A stretch of DNA of 64,000 bases from Voacanga thouarsii (lineage: Eukaryota > Streptophyta > Magnoliopsida > Gentianales > Apocynaceae). Location of the stretch: contig JANUWF010001821.1 in assembly GCA_026120185.1 (NCBI GenBank), forward strand, positions 558,001 through 622,000, given 5' to 3'. Positions 21,848 to 33,816 of this stretch are shown here, piece after piece; position 1 is the first letter of the stretch, and every line of letters begins with the position of its first letter. Under the pieces are notes generated by a model that was not told the origin of the DNA, searched no databases, and saw only the letters and a list, made by a program, of their open reading frames with translations. The translations under genes were made by a program, and so were the position numbers.

Positions 21848-22235
21848 CAGTCCCCTACACTTAAGCTTTGCTTGTCCTCAAGCAAACAAGAATTAAACAC
21901 ACCAAATAAATAGCTTATTAATAAGAATATTTAGTGAACACGACAAATATAGTAAAGATATTATCTTTCTTTCAACTTAAGGATTCAAACCAACACTTAT
22001 TCAATAAAGTTAATTTCATGCAAATTTATGTTTAAGATAGATAAAGTCAAGGCCAATGAAGTTGAGTTAAACAAGTTCATATCCATTCAATGAGTTTCAC
22101 CCCATTTCTCAAGTCAAGAATGCAAACATTGTAACTCGTATAAGTTAGGAATAATAAATCAACTTAAGTTCTATAATTTCTAAACTACTACAATTTGAGT
22201 AGCAAACTAGGAACATTCTCTGTACCAAAGTTTTC
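21848..22235 (-). mobile_element. Polypurine tract and 3' tail of an Athila-type element
   Basis: On the minus strand the tail ends CTTGAGGACAAGCAAAGC, TTAAGTGTAGGGGACTG, followed at once by the LTR start TGATAGGG. This is the polypurine primer context of Athila/Tat-type elements. The stretch 22090-22225 is homologous to 4955-5070. At about 22240 it gives way to a plus-strand primer site, so the rest of this element is gone. Confidence 0.65.
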
Positions 22236-22250
22236 ACAATAATTTTTTTT

Positions 22251-22270
22251 TTGCGCCGTTGTTGGGGAGT
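22251..22270 (+). other. Athila-type primer-binding site
   Basis: TTGCGCCGTTGTTGGGGAG resembles TGGCGCCGTTGCCGGGGA, the primer site typical of Athila/Tat gypsy elements (tRNA-Asp type, from memory). It marks the start of a plus-strand internal region, but no plus-strand LTR precedes it. Confidence 0.75.
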
Positions 22271-22654
22271 AACATAATGAATACTGGATTTCTATTAATT
22301 TAGCCATTTATATTTGCAAATATTACTACTTGTTGTATTTATGTGCCACATGAATAGCTATGTTATTGTACACTTGTATTTTTTTATGAAATTATATATT
22401 TGTTTTGTGTATAAAATATGTCCAAATTTCTTGATGATGTTGTGTAATTAATCTTTAGTTTTTTTTAATATTAGTAATTCTTTTACTCGTATAACTATTT
22501 TTCGGGTCAACTTCTCTAGTTTATGACCTGACAAGCTCAATCCTAAAATCAAACAAACACAAAAAAAAAAGTCACGAGGAAAATTAAGCAGAGATTTGAC
22601 CAAAGAAGTTAAGTTAGTGTTTAGATAGAAATAGTGAATCAATCTCTTGAAGAC

Positions 22655-25600
22655 ATGAAGGGTACCCAAAATAATGACACTAGTGCTAATGGCGGCAATG
22701 GTAGAATGACAATGGCTGATATTGCTAGACTAGCCTTATCTGTAGCTGATTCAAGTATTACTAAACCAAGAGTTGATGCCAATAATTTTGATATTAAGCC
22801 TAACATTATCCAAATGGTTGAGCAGACTGTGCAATTTGATGGCTTACTAGAAGAGGATCTAAATGCTCACATCACAAGTTTCTTGGAAATTTATGATACC
22901 TTGAAGATGAATGAGTTTCTAATACTGTAATTCATTTGAGGCTTTTCCTTTTCTCTCTTAGGGAATTATCTTACTAAAAAGATTCTTGCTAGGTATTCTT
23001 CCACTAGTAAGGATAGCAAATTTGAAAATTAATACCTTTGTTTTCTAGTAGATGGAATCAAAAAGTCCATATGAGTGTTGGAAAAGGTGGAATGAATTCT
23101 TAGAAAGTGTTCTCATCACAGTTTGGAGCTAGAAGTATAAATGCAAACATTCCATAGTGGTCTTAATTTTGCCTCCAAATAGTTGGTTGATGCTTTAGTT
23201 GGTGGCACGACAAGCACTAAGACCCCTGAGGAGTTATATGAGTTGGTTGAGAATATTACAGTGAACAACTACTCTTGGTGGAATCCGAGGTCAAGTTTGT
23301 TGGATTTCGATCATGCTATATCAAATATATGCGCAACAAAACTTAAAATGAAATCCACGCAAAGGATCACTCATATGTAATTAAATGGGTGAAGAGGGAG
23401 AAGAATAATTTCTTTTACCTAGAAAATAGCTTTTGAAAATTTTCTCCTCATGTGAATATCCTCTAAAATTGTTAAAGCCACGAACCACCAAATTCTAAGA
23501 GTAGGAATTTCTCCAATAGTATTTACATGAAGAACTGTACTATTTCAGTGCCAAGAACCGATGCTAGTGGGTTTTAATTTGGCAGAGTTTTGGGGATTAA
23601 TTTTTCAGAGAAGAAAAGAAAAGCTTCCAAAATTTTACGCACAAAAATTTCAATTGTTTTCCAGAGAATAATAAAAGAAAAAGGCTATTGTCATTCTAAT
23701 CCAAAATTCTCTGTGCAGTGCTTTTAATATATCCATATATATGCTTACTGGCACTAAAAATAACAGAGCCCTTTTTTTGTAGTATCCTAAACCTTTTGGG
23801 AAATAATGATAAAACATAAATTTTTCTAAGTATGGGTTTTGGGTTTTAAATATTGCAACTACGCCCTTAATTATAATAAGTTTATAATTCAACCACAAGG
23901 ATTTTGTAATTAATATTTTGACTCCAAAATAATTATAAAACTTTATAATTAACCCATAATAATTATTTTTCTAGCAAATTAACCCCATAATATTATCAAA
24001 TAATATCTTGAGTACCAATTCCTCTATAGTGTGTGACCTATTAGGTTTTTTAATATATTGGTAGTGAAATATGAATTAATTATAATCACTATAGAATTAA
24101 TAATCTTTAAAAATTATAATTAACTTATTAATTATAATTATGATTAGTTTTTTAATTGTTAATTAATAAATTCTTATTTAATAGGTCAAGAGTGGCATTT
24201 AGTAATGCGTCTTGACCACTCAAAGTTTAGAAAGTTAGGTGATTTGACACGAACCTTTCAATGGCAAAATATCAGTATAATAAACTCCTTTCATTATACT
24301 ATACCTTATTCAGTTTAGAGTATGGAATTAGTGCCACCTCCCTCTACAATGTAATTAATTCTAACATGAATTTATTAGTTTTTGTTGCAGAATCCATTAC
24401 TTAATATGTGTATCATTTAAAACTATTTCCAATATATAATTGCCTTGACTAAAGACTTCTTGAGTAATGATTCCCTACAAGTGGCCGTGAGATATATACC
24501 CCTACTATTAGGAGTGATGAATCATTTATTGACCCTCTCAACTACTTTCTTTTAGTTTACATTGTATCCAATATCCATCCTATAGATGGTCCTTGATAAG
24601 ACTCTAAAGATTAGAATTAAAGTATAATGCTCAATAAACAAAGTACCTTAGAGATCTCAAGTCTAAGGATATTTGTACATTTGTTATAATGAGATTACAT
24701 CACTAGTATAGTGGTACTAAATAGTTACCCATGTGATTATCTCATAACTAGGTCATCCAATGTACTTGTTCATATAACAAGCATCTACGTGTTAACTTTG
24801 AGTATCACGATAGCCACAGATGTGAGAACTAGCACTTATCTAATAAAAAAGTCCAACATGTGCTAGACTTGGTGTATTAATGATATCCTTCTCATTAATA
24901 CTATGAGTAGGGATTGTTTAAGTACAAGTACTATATAGTATAGTACGAATCTCATAGCATAATTTCTATCAGGATTTCTTTAATATTGTACATTGTGTTA
25001 GGGACTTTATCTATCAGTTTTACACGCATACACAAATGAAACAAAGAAATTGAAAGATAAAGAGTGCCTTTATTAGATAAATGTGCAAAATACATTATAC
25101 AAATAGATTGGTTCTAGAGCATAACTCTAACAAAGTACTCATTTTTAAGGTTGCATAATGTTGGTACCACAGCAGCCTTGGCAGCTAAGATTGAGGCACT
25201 CTTAAGGAGAATTGAGAAATTTACTATAGCCCTTCCTCGAGGGTAGATGATGCATATCAATTGTGATTTTTGTGGAGAGGGGCATCCTAATCATGAATGC
25301 CAAAATATAGGTTCATCTAAAAAATATCTAATGGAATAGGTTGACTATTTGGGGAATAAGCGTCAAAATAACAAACCTTATGGTAATAATTATAACCTAG
25401 GCTGGAGGAATCATCCAAAATTCTTCTATAGCATTTCAGGACAATCTAGGCTAACACAACCTCAAGGTTTCTAACCAAATGGAAATCAAAGATTCCGGCC
25501 TTTTCTGCTATACAATGCATAGCAAGAATAACCTCTACCAAATCCACCTAAGCCTTCCTTGGAAGGCTTAATATCCAAATTGGTAAGTTCTATAGATTCT

Positions 25601-25759
25601 GCTTCCAAGGTATAGAGGCATCAATGAGAAAGAGGCTTTTATTCATAATTTAAAAAATTAAATTGTCCAATTAGCTAAACGTTTTGGGAAGAGACAAGCT
25701 AGGACCTTACCTAGAAACAAGGAGAACAACCTAGTGAACGTGATCTTTGGAAGAGATGA
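22655..25759 (+). pseudogene. Athila-type gag, split by a solo LTR-C
   Basis: Starts MKGTQNNDTSANGGNGRMTM, then SITKPRVDANNFDIKPNIIQ and FDGLLEEDLNAHITSFLEIY, the start of the Athila gag capsid region. A frameshift follows at about 22930; gag resumes as DALVGGTTSTKTPEELYELV (near 23190-23245) up to 23297. After the LTR-C (to 25132) it continues EVKYSFLRLHNVGTTAALAA, the knuckle CDFCGEGHPNHEC (C-x2-C-x4-H-x4-C intact), then the Athila hallmark YNLGWRNHPKF, LEGLISKLVSSIDSASK, and ends RDLWKR-stop. Gag builds the particle and packages RNA. At least two frameshifts and several stops make it a pseudogene. Its natural-looking stop, shared in form with the copy at 47609, shows that gag was not fused to pol. 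Confidence 0.82.
23298..25132 (-). mobile_element. Solo LTR-C inside Athila gag
   Basis: TGTTGGATTTC at the left to ACTCTAACA at the right, 1835 bp, minus orientation, colinear with the other LTR-C copies (blocks ATTGTGTGTGACC-like near 24025, ACTATTAGGAGTGATGAATC near 24505). Flanks AAGTT (23293-23297) and AAGTA (25133-25137) fit a 5-bp TSD with one later change. No internal sequence, so a solo LTR left by LTR-LTR recombination. Confidence 0.85.
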
Positions 25760-26808
25760 ATTTTTCCTTACTTTATTTGATTATTTAATTTAGGGATAAT
25801 TTAATTTATTTGCTTTAAAATTTTCTTTCTTATGGACAATTGTGTTTTGGATTATTTTGGGATGTTGTTTTGTTATTTATTTTGAATAAAAAATAAAAAT
25901 AAAAATAGCAGAACATGAACTAATTGGCATTGTTCCAACTAATAGAGATGCTGCCATTTTAATTTAATGCCCAATAACTTGCTAGGTAGAAACCAGGTGT
26001 AGCCACCTGGGCCAGGTCAAGTGGCTATGCCCACTTCGGACAGAAGCAAAAGTAGCCACAGCTGCTAAATTTTTCTACATGTTTTTTCATTCCCTTTTGT
26101 AGCCTGTTGCTCCCTCTTCTTTTCTCTAATGATTGCCACTTACTTCTCTTTGCTGCCTAACCTTCATTCTTTTCATCTTTCATTAATTTCCTATGACAAA
26201 TTTGAATTTTCTACCTTCCTTCTTCAACCCATGCTTGATTTTCTTCATTTAAAACTCTATTTTCTTTGAATCCAATATCAAAACCCACTACGAAAAGCTT
26301 TGGTTTTCACCACATTTTTTAAGACTCATCGAGCAATGAACAAGCTTGTGGTGAGTTTCTTCAAGTCAACGTACCAATTTTCTTCTTGAGTTTTAGATAT
26401 TTTGGATCAATTTTGAACTAAGAAGGAATTTTACTTAGCTTGAATATGTGCTTTTTGGGAGTTTAAAATTGCTGAAAAATTCATATTCTAGATTCTTGGT
26501 GATTTATATGCTCATTGAACTTAATTTGTAATTTTTAAAAAATTTTGAATTTTTGAATTTTTGGTATTATTGGGGAATTTTGAGCTATATTGTGATCTCT
26601 TGTTTTATTTGTGTTTTGGGACTATTGGATTTGCATTAGTATTATGAAATATTATAGGAGTTTTGAATTATAGAGGTGGTTGAAATCGAAGTAGGGAATT
26701 TATGCTTGATAGGTTGTTGGAAATTGATGAAGTTAAGGTTTTATATTGCACTTAAATTAAGTGGGAACATTTTTTTATAAATTTATAGCCTTTATTCACC
26801 TTGCAAAA
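25760..26808 (+). other. Non-coding gag-ORF2 spacer in the place of pol
   Basis: 1049 bp with no frame, AT-rich, with one GC-richer palindromic patch near 25990-26045 (CCAGGTGTAGCCACCTGGG). The corresponding spacer in the minus copy (46521-47608) is 1088 bp and has a GC-rich palindromic patch at a like position (47390-47440). No RT, integrase or protease signature was seen in any frame. Confidence 0.65.
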
Positions 26809-28016
26809 ATGAGAAGGAATACTCGCAGTTCTACAAATCCTTCCAAAAGATTGAAAAGAGCTTTTTCTTCTTAAGCTCCTCGTCTTTCTTCATCTGAGCT
26901 AGCCTCCTTTCATCCTAGACATTTGTATGATCATGAGTATGAGGAGTGATAATCTAAGAGAGCCTCTAATAAGATTATTATTGAAAAAAACCATAAAAAG
27001 TTCTCTTGATCGCTCTCTTGATCTTTCATATATGTTTAGGAAGTTATGATGAGAGCCTATTATTTAGTTGAGTGATTGTTATTTTTTTGGCTCTGGTGAA
27101 AGAATTTTACACTAAATGAGAGAGAAAAAGAACAACCATTTGAGAGAAATTGAGATTGTTGTTAAAAGGGTTCTTATTGCATTTGATAGGCATAGACTTG
27201 CTATGATCTTAAATGTTCTAGATGACAGACCTTAGGTTGAAATTAACCAATATAATATAAATATAAAGTTCAATCTGAATCGAGTTTTGAGAATGCGTAT
27301 AGGAGCTTGCATTTAGAATGTAGGATAGTCAATAGTACTTACAACATATCTGTGAATGATCTTACTCCTCAATTGAGATATCTTATCTATGTCTTTACAT
27401 TTAAAGTCTTTGCTAAGGCTAATGGTTTAAATAAAATGAGAATGATTAATATTTATATTTTGCACAAAAAATTTCATGGTGAATCTATTCCTCTTACACC
27501 CTTCTAATAACTTCTATGCATGAGGTGGTGGTAGCTGGTTTCTCTTCTAATGCATATGTGCTTCTTTTTGTTGTTATATTGGTTTTACGATCTTTTAGGA
27601 TAAGCATGGAAGGGGAGATTGAGGATTTCAGGACTTTTACAAGTATAATGACCGAGAGCACAGACGGATAAAGCCCTACGAAATTAGGTATGGTATTCCT
27701 GAACCACCTCCAGAAAATGATGAGCCACCACAGAGATAATATGTTGGGGGAGTTCTAATGTTAATTAGTTTTTGAAGTTGAAATGTGTGCATTTATAGGA
27801 CAGTTGATGTTTGATATAGATGAGTTGAGGACTGGACAAGCTACTCAAAATTCAAGAATTAATCAACTTGTGTAGGCTCAGCAAGCACAGGCACACATAT
27901 TGGGTGCGATACAGACTTAGCAAGCTACACAAGATGTGCATTGGTAAAATTATTAGGCGAGAATGAATCAGGAAGAACCACATAGACCTGGAGGACCTGA
28001 TCTAGACCAATTCTGA
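26809..28016 (+). pseudogene. Athila-type env-like ORF2 (putative plant transposon protein domain)
   Basis: Starts MRRNTRSSTNPSKRLKRAFS, a basic Ser-rich N-terminus as in the copy at 46520 (MPRERGQSSKRARASSSS). The best open part is 27307-27507: VNDLTPQLRYLIYVFTFKVF, then KANGLNKMRMINIYILHKKF. It aligns with NDLEANLRALVYIFAYNICP and FNQSRVIDLYIFHKMMH of that copy. The C-terminus is Gln-rich and ends GPDLDQF-like at 28016. From memory, a domain of this kind sits after pol in Athila elements and is called env-like or 'putative plant transposon protein'; its function is unknown. Several stops break it. Confidence 0.65.
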
Positions 28017-29389
28017 TTATGGACTTGTTGTTTTTTTTATTTTTCTCTTGGTTTGTTTTCTTTTCAATTTGCTTTTATTTCTATTTATTTCTTTTTTTTT
28101 GTTTTCTTTTATGCTTTTGTTTGTTTTGGTACGTTTTAGTTTTTCTTTTGTAGATTTTGAATCTCTTTTGACTAGTGCTCTCTTCTTCCAATTTTGAAGA
28201 TGGACCCACCTTTCATTAGAGCTTATAGAATCTGGAAAATATTTTATTTCTTTTTTCCTCTTTATTCTTTTTAGTTCTTTTGGTTGTACTTAATTTATGT
28301 ATATTTTGGTCATTGAGGATAATGTCTAATTTAAGTGTAGGGAACAGGTTATTCAATACTTTTACCATATGTTTTTGTGCTAGGTTGTGATGTTTTTGGG
28401 ATAATTTTTTCAGTTTTATGCTTGATTTTGTTGAGATAGTTGAGTTATTATTGCTTCTTATACTTTGGAAAATGTCATGTCTCTTATTTGGTTGAGTCAA
28501 TCCTTATTTAACTTGTCTATTAGGTTAGATATGTTTAAGTCTTAAGAGTTAAAGTTATTCTTGTTTATGCTTTATTAAATAGTAACTTTGTTCTTTGAGA
28601 CTTGGTATAGTTGACCTGATGAGGTATAAGTAAGGATGAGTCATTGTTTCTTATTTAATAGTAATTTCTAAACTAGTCCTAACCCTGAGTTCAACTAAAT
28701 ATGATGAAAGGTAAAATCTGAATAGAGAAAATCAAAATAAAGGAAAAAAAATGGAGATGCAAGCGTCCGAAACCAGTTTCATTTTCTTAAGTGAAAAAAA
28801 ATGCCAGTGCCTGAAATTGGTTACATTCTTTTAAGAGAAAAAATAAAGAAAGAAAAATTTTGAAGAATGAGTGAGGATTTAAAGAAAAATACTTTGAGTA
28901 GAAAAATGAAAGGGGGTCAATACGGTGAGATGGAGCATTAAATGCATTCGCTTGAGATTATTAATCCCATTTGAGTGAGAAAAATAAAGATACCCTAATT
29001 TACTACTCAAGTTGTAGTAGGTTAATTAAATCCAGTTAAAACTTGATGTAGCTATGAAGTCTTGACTTAATTAAATCATGTTGGTTTTGTTCTTGACTTA
29101 AAGAAAGAGTGAATAACATGTAATGAGTATAAACTTATGTAACTTTACTTTGACGGTGTTGAGTATATTTAGTCTAATATATGAGTTGGATTTGGGATTG
29201 ATTAAGTTGTATTAGTGTTACGATATTTTCTTTAGTGGAAGGGAAGATGTTAAGCATGAAAATGTCATATTTTCATAGTACTTTTCCTTAGCTTTTAAAC
29301 CCTTTGTGGGAATATATATTATATTTAGTTACATTGTGTAAGAATAAGGTTCAAGTACAAAATGAGTAAAATATGCTTTAAATGATGAT
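28017..29389 (+). other. 3' untranslated tail of Athila-type copy 1
   Basis: Contains CATTGAGGATAATGTC then TAATTTAAGTGTAGGG (28310-28350), the Athila 3' motif, and a part at 28910-29030 homologous to 4940-5130 and 22090-22225 on the opposite strand. Two near-copies of an AGTGAAAAAAAATG/TTAAGAGAAAAAATAAAG motif occur at 28780-28840. The minus frame at 28216-28500 is chance. Confidence 0.55.
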
Positions 29390-30860
29390 TTTTCACACAA
29401 AGGATGATTGCCTAACAAATTACTTCCTTAGAATAAATGCTTAACAGAGTTTTTAAGTGTTTAAATAGGGACACGACTTGATGCATGGGCATGCATAACA
29501 GCTGTGCATATCAGAGGAGTTCCAAGAGACATGCACAGCTGTGCATGTGCCCGTGCAAAATAGGGGAAAATTAATGCTCCAACAAGTTTGTAGTTTCTGA
29601 AAGAAAAATGAGCTCTATCAAACTCATGACTAGAGGCACTGCCATGCACTTGAACTGCACCGTCAAGATGCATGGTGACCATGCCAACATCGGGGAGATT
29701 TTGGAAGTTAAGGTGCACGACTAAGGTGCACGCCCGTGCATGGTGGCCGTGCAACACTCCTAAAAAGGTTTAGAATGTCTTAAATTGGTCTAATATCAGT
29801 TCAAACTTCTCAAATTCAATCAAGGACAGTTTAGGAGGGTTCTATCTAAGCTAAGGTCCTCCAAATTCACATATACATTAATATATTCCCCAAGAACACA
29901 ATTCTCTTGGAGAGAAGCATCCAAGGAGGTTGGAAGGAGAAGAAGGCAAGGAGGTAAGAAGGCAAGGAGGTAAGAAATCTTGAAATTATGGGCTTCCCAA
30001 GAGTTATGTTTCAATCTTTCTATTGCTCTTTCTTGTTTCCAAGTTGTCTAGTTTTAGTTTCCTTTGTTTTCAAATAATTGAGAATTTTATCTATATTCAG
30101 ATGCTATGTTTTGTTATTGATTTTGATACATTGAGATTAATGTATTAAAGATTCTATCTTTAATCATACTAAGATTGCCACTTTAATTTTTATGCAATTT
30201 TGGTTATCTTTTCTATTAATTATGTTAAGTTGTCTATGTATGTGCAATATATTTAATTTGCATGATTGAAAAGCTAAGTTAGTTAATCTTTTGGCTAATT
30301 TAGCTTAAGTAGCATTTATTAATCTTGATTATATTTCATCTTTTTGGACTTGGTTAAGATTGATAGGAAATTACATGATTAAGTTGTGTATATTTACATC
30401 ATTTTGGAGTGTATGCTAACTTGATATTAATGATACCTTGATGTGAATATCAAATTTATTTTCAATCTATAACAATTGATTAATTGAAGTATTAATGTGT
30501 TTAAGAAAATCAACTTGGATTAGATTGAGAATAAGGTTAGGGATTAGTCCATTTTGCAAGGATAGGAATTTTAGACTCTTTTGTAGGGATTCTAAAATCA
30601 ACAACTAAAAATAATCATATCAATGATAAGTCACCTAATTAATTTCATGACATATGCCTAAAAAATTGGTAATTTCTTAATTGATCTTCAAGTTTCCTAT
30701 TTTTTTTTTTGTTTCTTAATTTTATTCTTTTTTCCCCTAATTTGTTTTAGATTAGTTTTAGGTAGTTTCCTTATTCGATTTCCCCTATACTTGTAAATAA
30801 TTTAAGAAACAAATTATCAAGCTAAGTTAGAATTAGTTGAAATGCACAATGAACTTATAC
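29390..30860 (+). mobile_element. LTR-like region at the 3' end of Athila-type copy 1
   Basis: Placed where the 3' LTR should be. It has a palindrome-rich block (29460-29760), a plausible TATA zone (ACATATACATTAATATATTC near 29869-29888), a purine-rich leader (29925-29975) and a long AT-rich 3' part, the same plan as the LTR-E copies but with little direct similarity. Ends are not precisely visible. The minus frames 29461-29757 and 29820-30014 lie in these non-coding parts. Confidence 0.45.
29529..29548. repeat. Perfect 20-bp palindrome
   Basis: ACATGCACAGCTGTGCATGT equals its own reverse complement. It sits in a 300-bp zone with further GCATG/CATGC-based inverted motifs (29478-29520 and 29640-29755). 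Confidence 0.9.
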
Positions 30861-31209
30861 CCATACTTCAAAGCTTCTTATTTCATAAACCTTAGCATAG
30901 TCTCCGTTAAGTCTCTTGATTCTTTGTAGTCCATATTCTCCACCCACAAACACTCCAAAACATGTATTCTCACATCACAGTTCCCAATTTACCATTGCAA
31001 AAGAATTCCATCAATAATCAAAATTCACAAAATCCACCATAATTCACAGTAATTCATATTCATTCACATATCAGTAATTCACATCATTCACAACAATCAC
31101 AGTAATTCATATTCATTCTTATCACAGTAATTCACATTCATTCACAACAATCTAGTTTTCTCCCCATTTGTTATTACTAAAAAAATATAATAGTGTGTAG
31201 AATGGGAGA
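30861..31209 (-). other. Junction zone with short CACAGTAATTCA tandem repeats
   Basis: Four imperfect units of ~25-29 bp with the core CAGTAATTCAYATTCATTCA lie at about 31040-31150. The zone lies between the Athila-type LTR-like region and the env-like ORF of the SIRE-type element, where that element's 3' UTR and 3' LTR would be expected. No SIRE LTR end is present, so the element is truncated here. Confidence 0.5.
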
Positions 31210-33007
31210 TTAGTGCAGAAGTTTCAAAACAAAGTAAGAATGTGTGCAGATAATAGTGCTGAATTTATAAGATTGTTTATCAAAGAAAGCATAAAAATAG
31301 CGCAGGCAGGGATTGGCAGCATCGCGCATCACTGGCAGGTTAGGGAATATGGGTGGTTTTAGGCTTAGTCCTAACCCATTTTTTGAATGTTGTCCAGTAA
31401 TTCGGCTGGATTTTCTCTTAACCAGCACATCTTCTATCTTTTTCTAGAGGAAATAGGCTTGTGCACAGTCAGAGTAGGAGCAGGTGGTGCTGATTCTTCC
31501 TCACACATGGGTGTCTGCCTTCCTTATTTATCTTCCTTGGTTGTCTTCTTTTAGCCAAGGTCTCTGTCTTTCAGTTCCTCCTCCCTCTTATTTGCCTCAC
31601 TTAGTTCCTCTTCAATTTGGGTTGCTTTCAATCCTTCATCCTCCTTCTCATTTTCCTTTTCAACATCTTGTTCATTGTCATTTTCTCTCTCTTGGGTAGT
31701 TTGTTCTTCAATCACTTGTTCTTGAGATAGTGCTGATATATCAGGATTATTTTTAGCCTTTTGATCCTTCTCTACCATAGCAGTTAACCTTTTCCAAACA
31801 TTCTAGATTTCTGAGCTGGGGCTGTCTATCTTAACAGCCAACAAATTTATGCCTACCAGAATGTTTTGATTGATGCCGGTGTTATGAATTTTTCTATTTT
31901 CCCTTGCTAGACAACTCCACTTAAGCTTCTATCTCAGCATTTCTATTTGCTCCTGTTGGTTGAGCAATTTTGCCTTTGGCCTTAACTTTTAATAGACTTT
32001 TTTTTTTCATTGTTAGAAATATCTCTGAGTAGCTTCTATTCATTATTCATTTGCACATATCCCATTTTCTCAAAAGACTTAAAACTGTAAACATTCATTT
32101 TTGAAGGAGCAGGGGTGATCGAACTCAGATCAACATTAAAATGTCTGAACACTTTGGTTAACAAATTTCCATAGGGCAGGGCATTGCTTGAGGTGTTCCT
32201 TGTTCGCATCATCACTTTCTCAGCAAAAAAACCAAAGCTTATTGGCCTATTCTCGAATAGTGCTAACATTATTACCATTTGTATGATGTTTACAGAAGTT
32301 TTATAACCAAAACTTGGTACTACCATAGTTGAAATCGTGTGGTGCTGAATTCTACCAAGCCCATTTAACCACTTAATGTTCTTCTCACTTGAATTCTTAA
32401 AACTTCTCCTGCCAGTACCCTAAATCAAATAGATCAGTTCCCTCCGGGAACTTGTTCACTTCAAAATTGAATGCCTCCATCTCTGACACTACATATTCTG
32501 TTCAATATGTGATGATCAAGCTCAAGATTTTTTCTTTCAACTCTCGAGGTATACCACCGGACTATAATACCCCCTCCAGCCTTTTCTAATCGGCCCTTTC
32601 TCAGATTTGCATAAAATTTCCACACTAGAATAGTGTACAATTTTTCATTCACAGATAATAGGTCTCCCCACTAGAAAGACTTAAACATATTCAAAATATT
32701 TGCAAAATTCAAGAAAGACTCCGAATTGACGTAGTAACCAACAATCACAGTTCGTTTCTTGAAACCTAGTCATTAAAGTCGGATTCAGTTTTAGAGTCAA
32801 GAAAACGGGGTACCTGGGTCTCAGAACTTTTTTGTTTTGGAGTTGGTTTTGAAGAATTAGTTTGAGAAGCAGGGTGTTCAGAACGACTTCTTTCCCTTTC
32901 TCTTTTGCAGTTGGTTTTGTCTTAGCAGCCGATTTCTTTTTCATCGTTATTGTATTTTTTTTGGCTTTCTTTGACTATGGTTTGGTCGATTTTGAAGATT
33001 TAACCAT
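31210..33007 (-). pseudogene. SIRE-type env-like ORF3
   Basis: On the minus strand it starts near 33007 with MVKSSKSTKP and a very basic N-terminus (KKKSAAKTKPTAKEKGKEVV). A middle part at 32036-32326 reads NIIQMVIMLALFENRPISFG, then ALPYGNLLTKVFRHFNVDLS. An acidic, Glu-rich part follows (31551-31778: EEQTTQERENDNEQDVEKEN). The C-terminal stretch is 31210-31428. The order (after RNase H, before the 3' LTR) and the LPYG-LLTKVF-HF motif fit the env-like third ORF of SIRE/Maximus copia elements. No signal peptide or clear membrane anchor can be made out. Stops and shifts break it at least four times. Confidence 0.65.
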
Positions 33008-33540
33008 TGTGATTAGAAGGTAAAAGCTTGGGCTTTTGGCTTTTTAGAGAGAATATGGAGAAATTTTGAAGAGAGAAAAATAGAGCTTACTGTCGGTTTC
33101 AGAATCCAAGAGGAAAGAGAGAGAAAAGCTTTTTGGGGTTTCCTAGGAATTTGTGAAGATAAGTACAATCAAGTACATTAGAAAGTAACTTTCATCAGAT
33201 ATTTCAATAGCTATCTTAAAAAGGCGCTAGTATTTTGAATTTCAAAAAAACTATTCTAGAACAGTTATTTTTATTTTTTTTAAAATCATACGAAGCATCA
33301 AGTTATTTTCATTTTAGATTGAGGCTCCATCCAAAATGTTCATCCGATTTGAGAGAAAAAGAATTCTTTAAAATGAGGGCTTTGGAAGGTGAATTTTGGA
33401 TTTAGGCTTCGAAGTACTGTATCTAAAGTCTCCCTCTGAAATCATGTTTCTTCAGACACCTGCAAAAATAAACAGTCATTCTTTTCTGAAAACTTTGCTC
33501 ACATAATTTTTGTGATGCGCAACCCTCTTCTCAAAACGAA
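33008..33540 (-). other. Spacer between RNase H and ORF3
   Basis: About 530 bp without a credible frame. It includes a pyrimidine-rich minus-strand leader just upstream of ORF3 (CTCTCTCTTTCC near 33110-33125). An intergenic gap before the env-like ORF is normal in SIRE-type elements. Confidence 0.45.
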
Positions 33541-33816
33541 GAATCTGTCTTCAGCTAGGGTTTTGTGAATATATCAGCAAATTGATCATTAGTAGGGATA
33601 TATTCAACACAAACATCACCTTTAAGCACATGATCTCTAATAAAATGATGTTTAACCTCAATGTGCTTAGTCCTAGAATGTTGAACTGGATTTTTGGTCC
33701 AATTAATTACACTCGTATTATCGCATATTATGGGTACGCAATCAAATTAAGACCAAAATCAAGTAGTGTGTTTTTCATCCTGCACACAATAGCTCCCTAC
33801 TACGATGTATTCAACC
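33541..33816 (-). pseudogene. Copia RNase H, C-terminal part
   Basis: The minus reading gives ICDNTSVINWTKNPVQHSRT, then KHIEVKHHFIRDHVLKGDVC, EYIPTNDQFADIFTKP. This is the end of copia RNase H (K-H-I-x-x-x-x-H-F-I-R-D...F-T-K-P). It continues the N-terminal part at 37672-37954 across the solo LTR; the 5-bp CAACC is duplicated at the break. Confidence 0.85.

Larger units (their letters stand above)
22252..30860 (+). mobile_element. Athila-type element without pol (copy 1)
   Basis: Order on the plus strand: primer site; gag 22655-25759, split by a solo LTR-C; a 1049-bp non-coding spacer; env-like ORF2 26809-28016; the Athila 3' motif near 28310-28350; a ~1 kb tail; an LTR-like region from about 29390 to 30860. 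Protease, RT, RNase H and integrase, normally between gag and ORF2, have no trace. The 5' LTR is missing. The layout matches the minus-strand copy at 44791-50821. Confidence 0.7.

Noticed and set aside
25760..26808. Hidden, decayed pol in the gag-ORF2 spacer of copy 1
   Set aside because: Far too short for pol, no RT or integrase motif in any frame, and the same length as the spacer of copy 2.
29461..29757. 98-codon His/Ala-rich minus frame
   Set aside because: Arises from GCATG/CATGC palindromic repeats in an LTR-like region; no family resemblance.
31040..31150. Short regularly spaced repeats considered as a CRISPR-like array
   Set aside because: Units are contiguous and degenerate without unique spacers, in a plant retroelement context.
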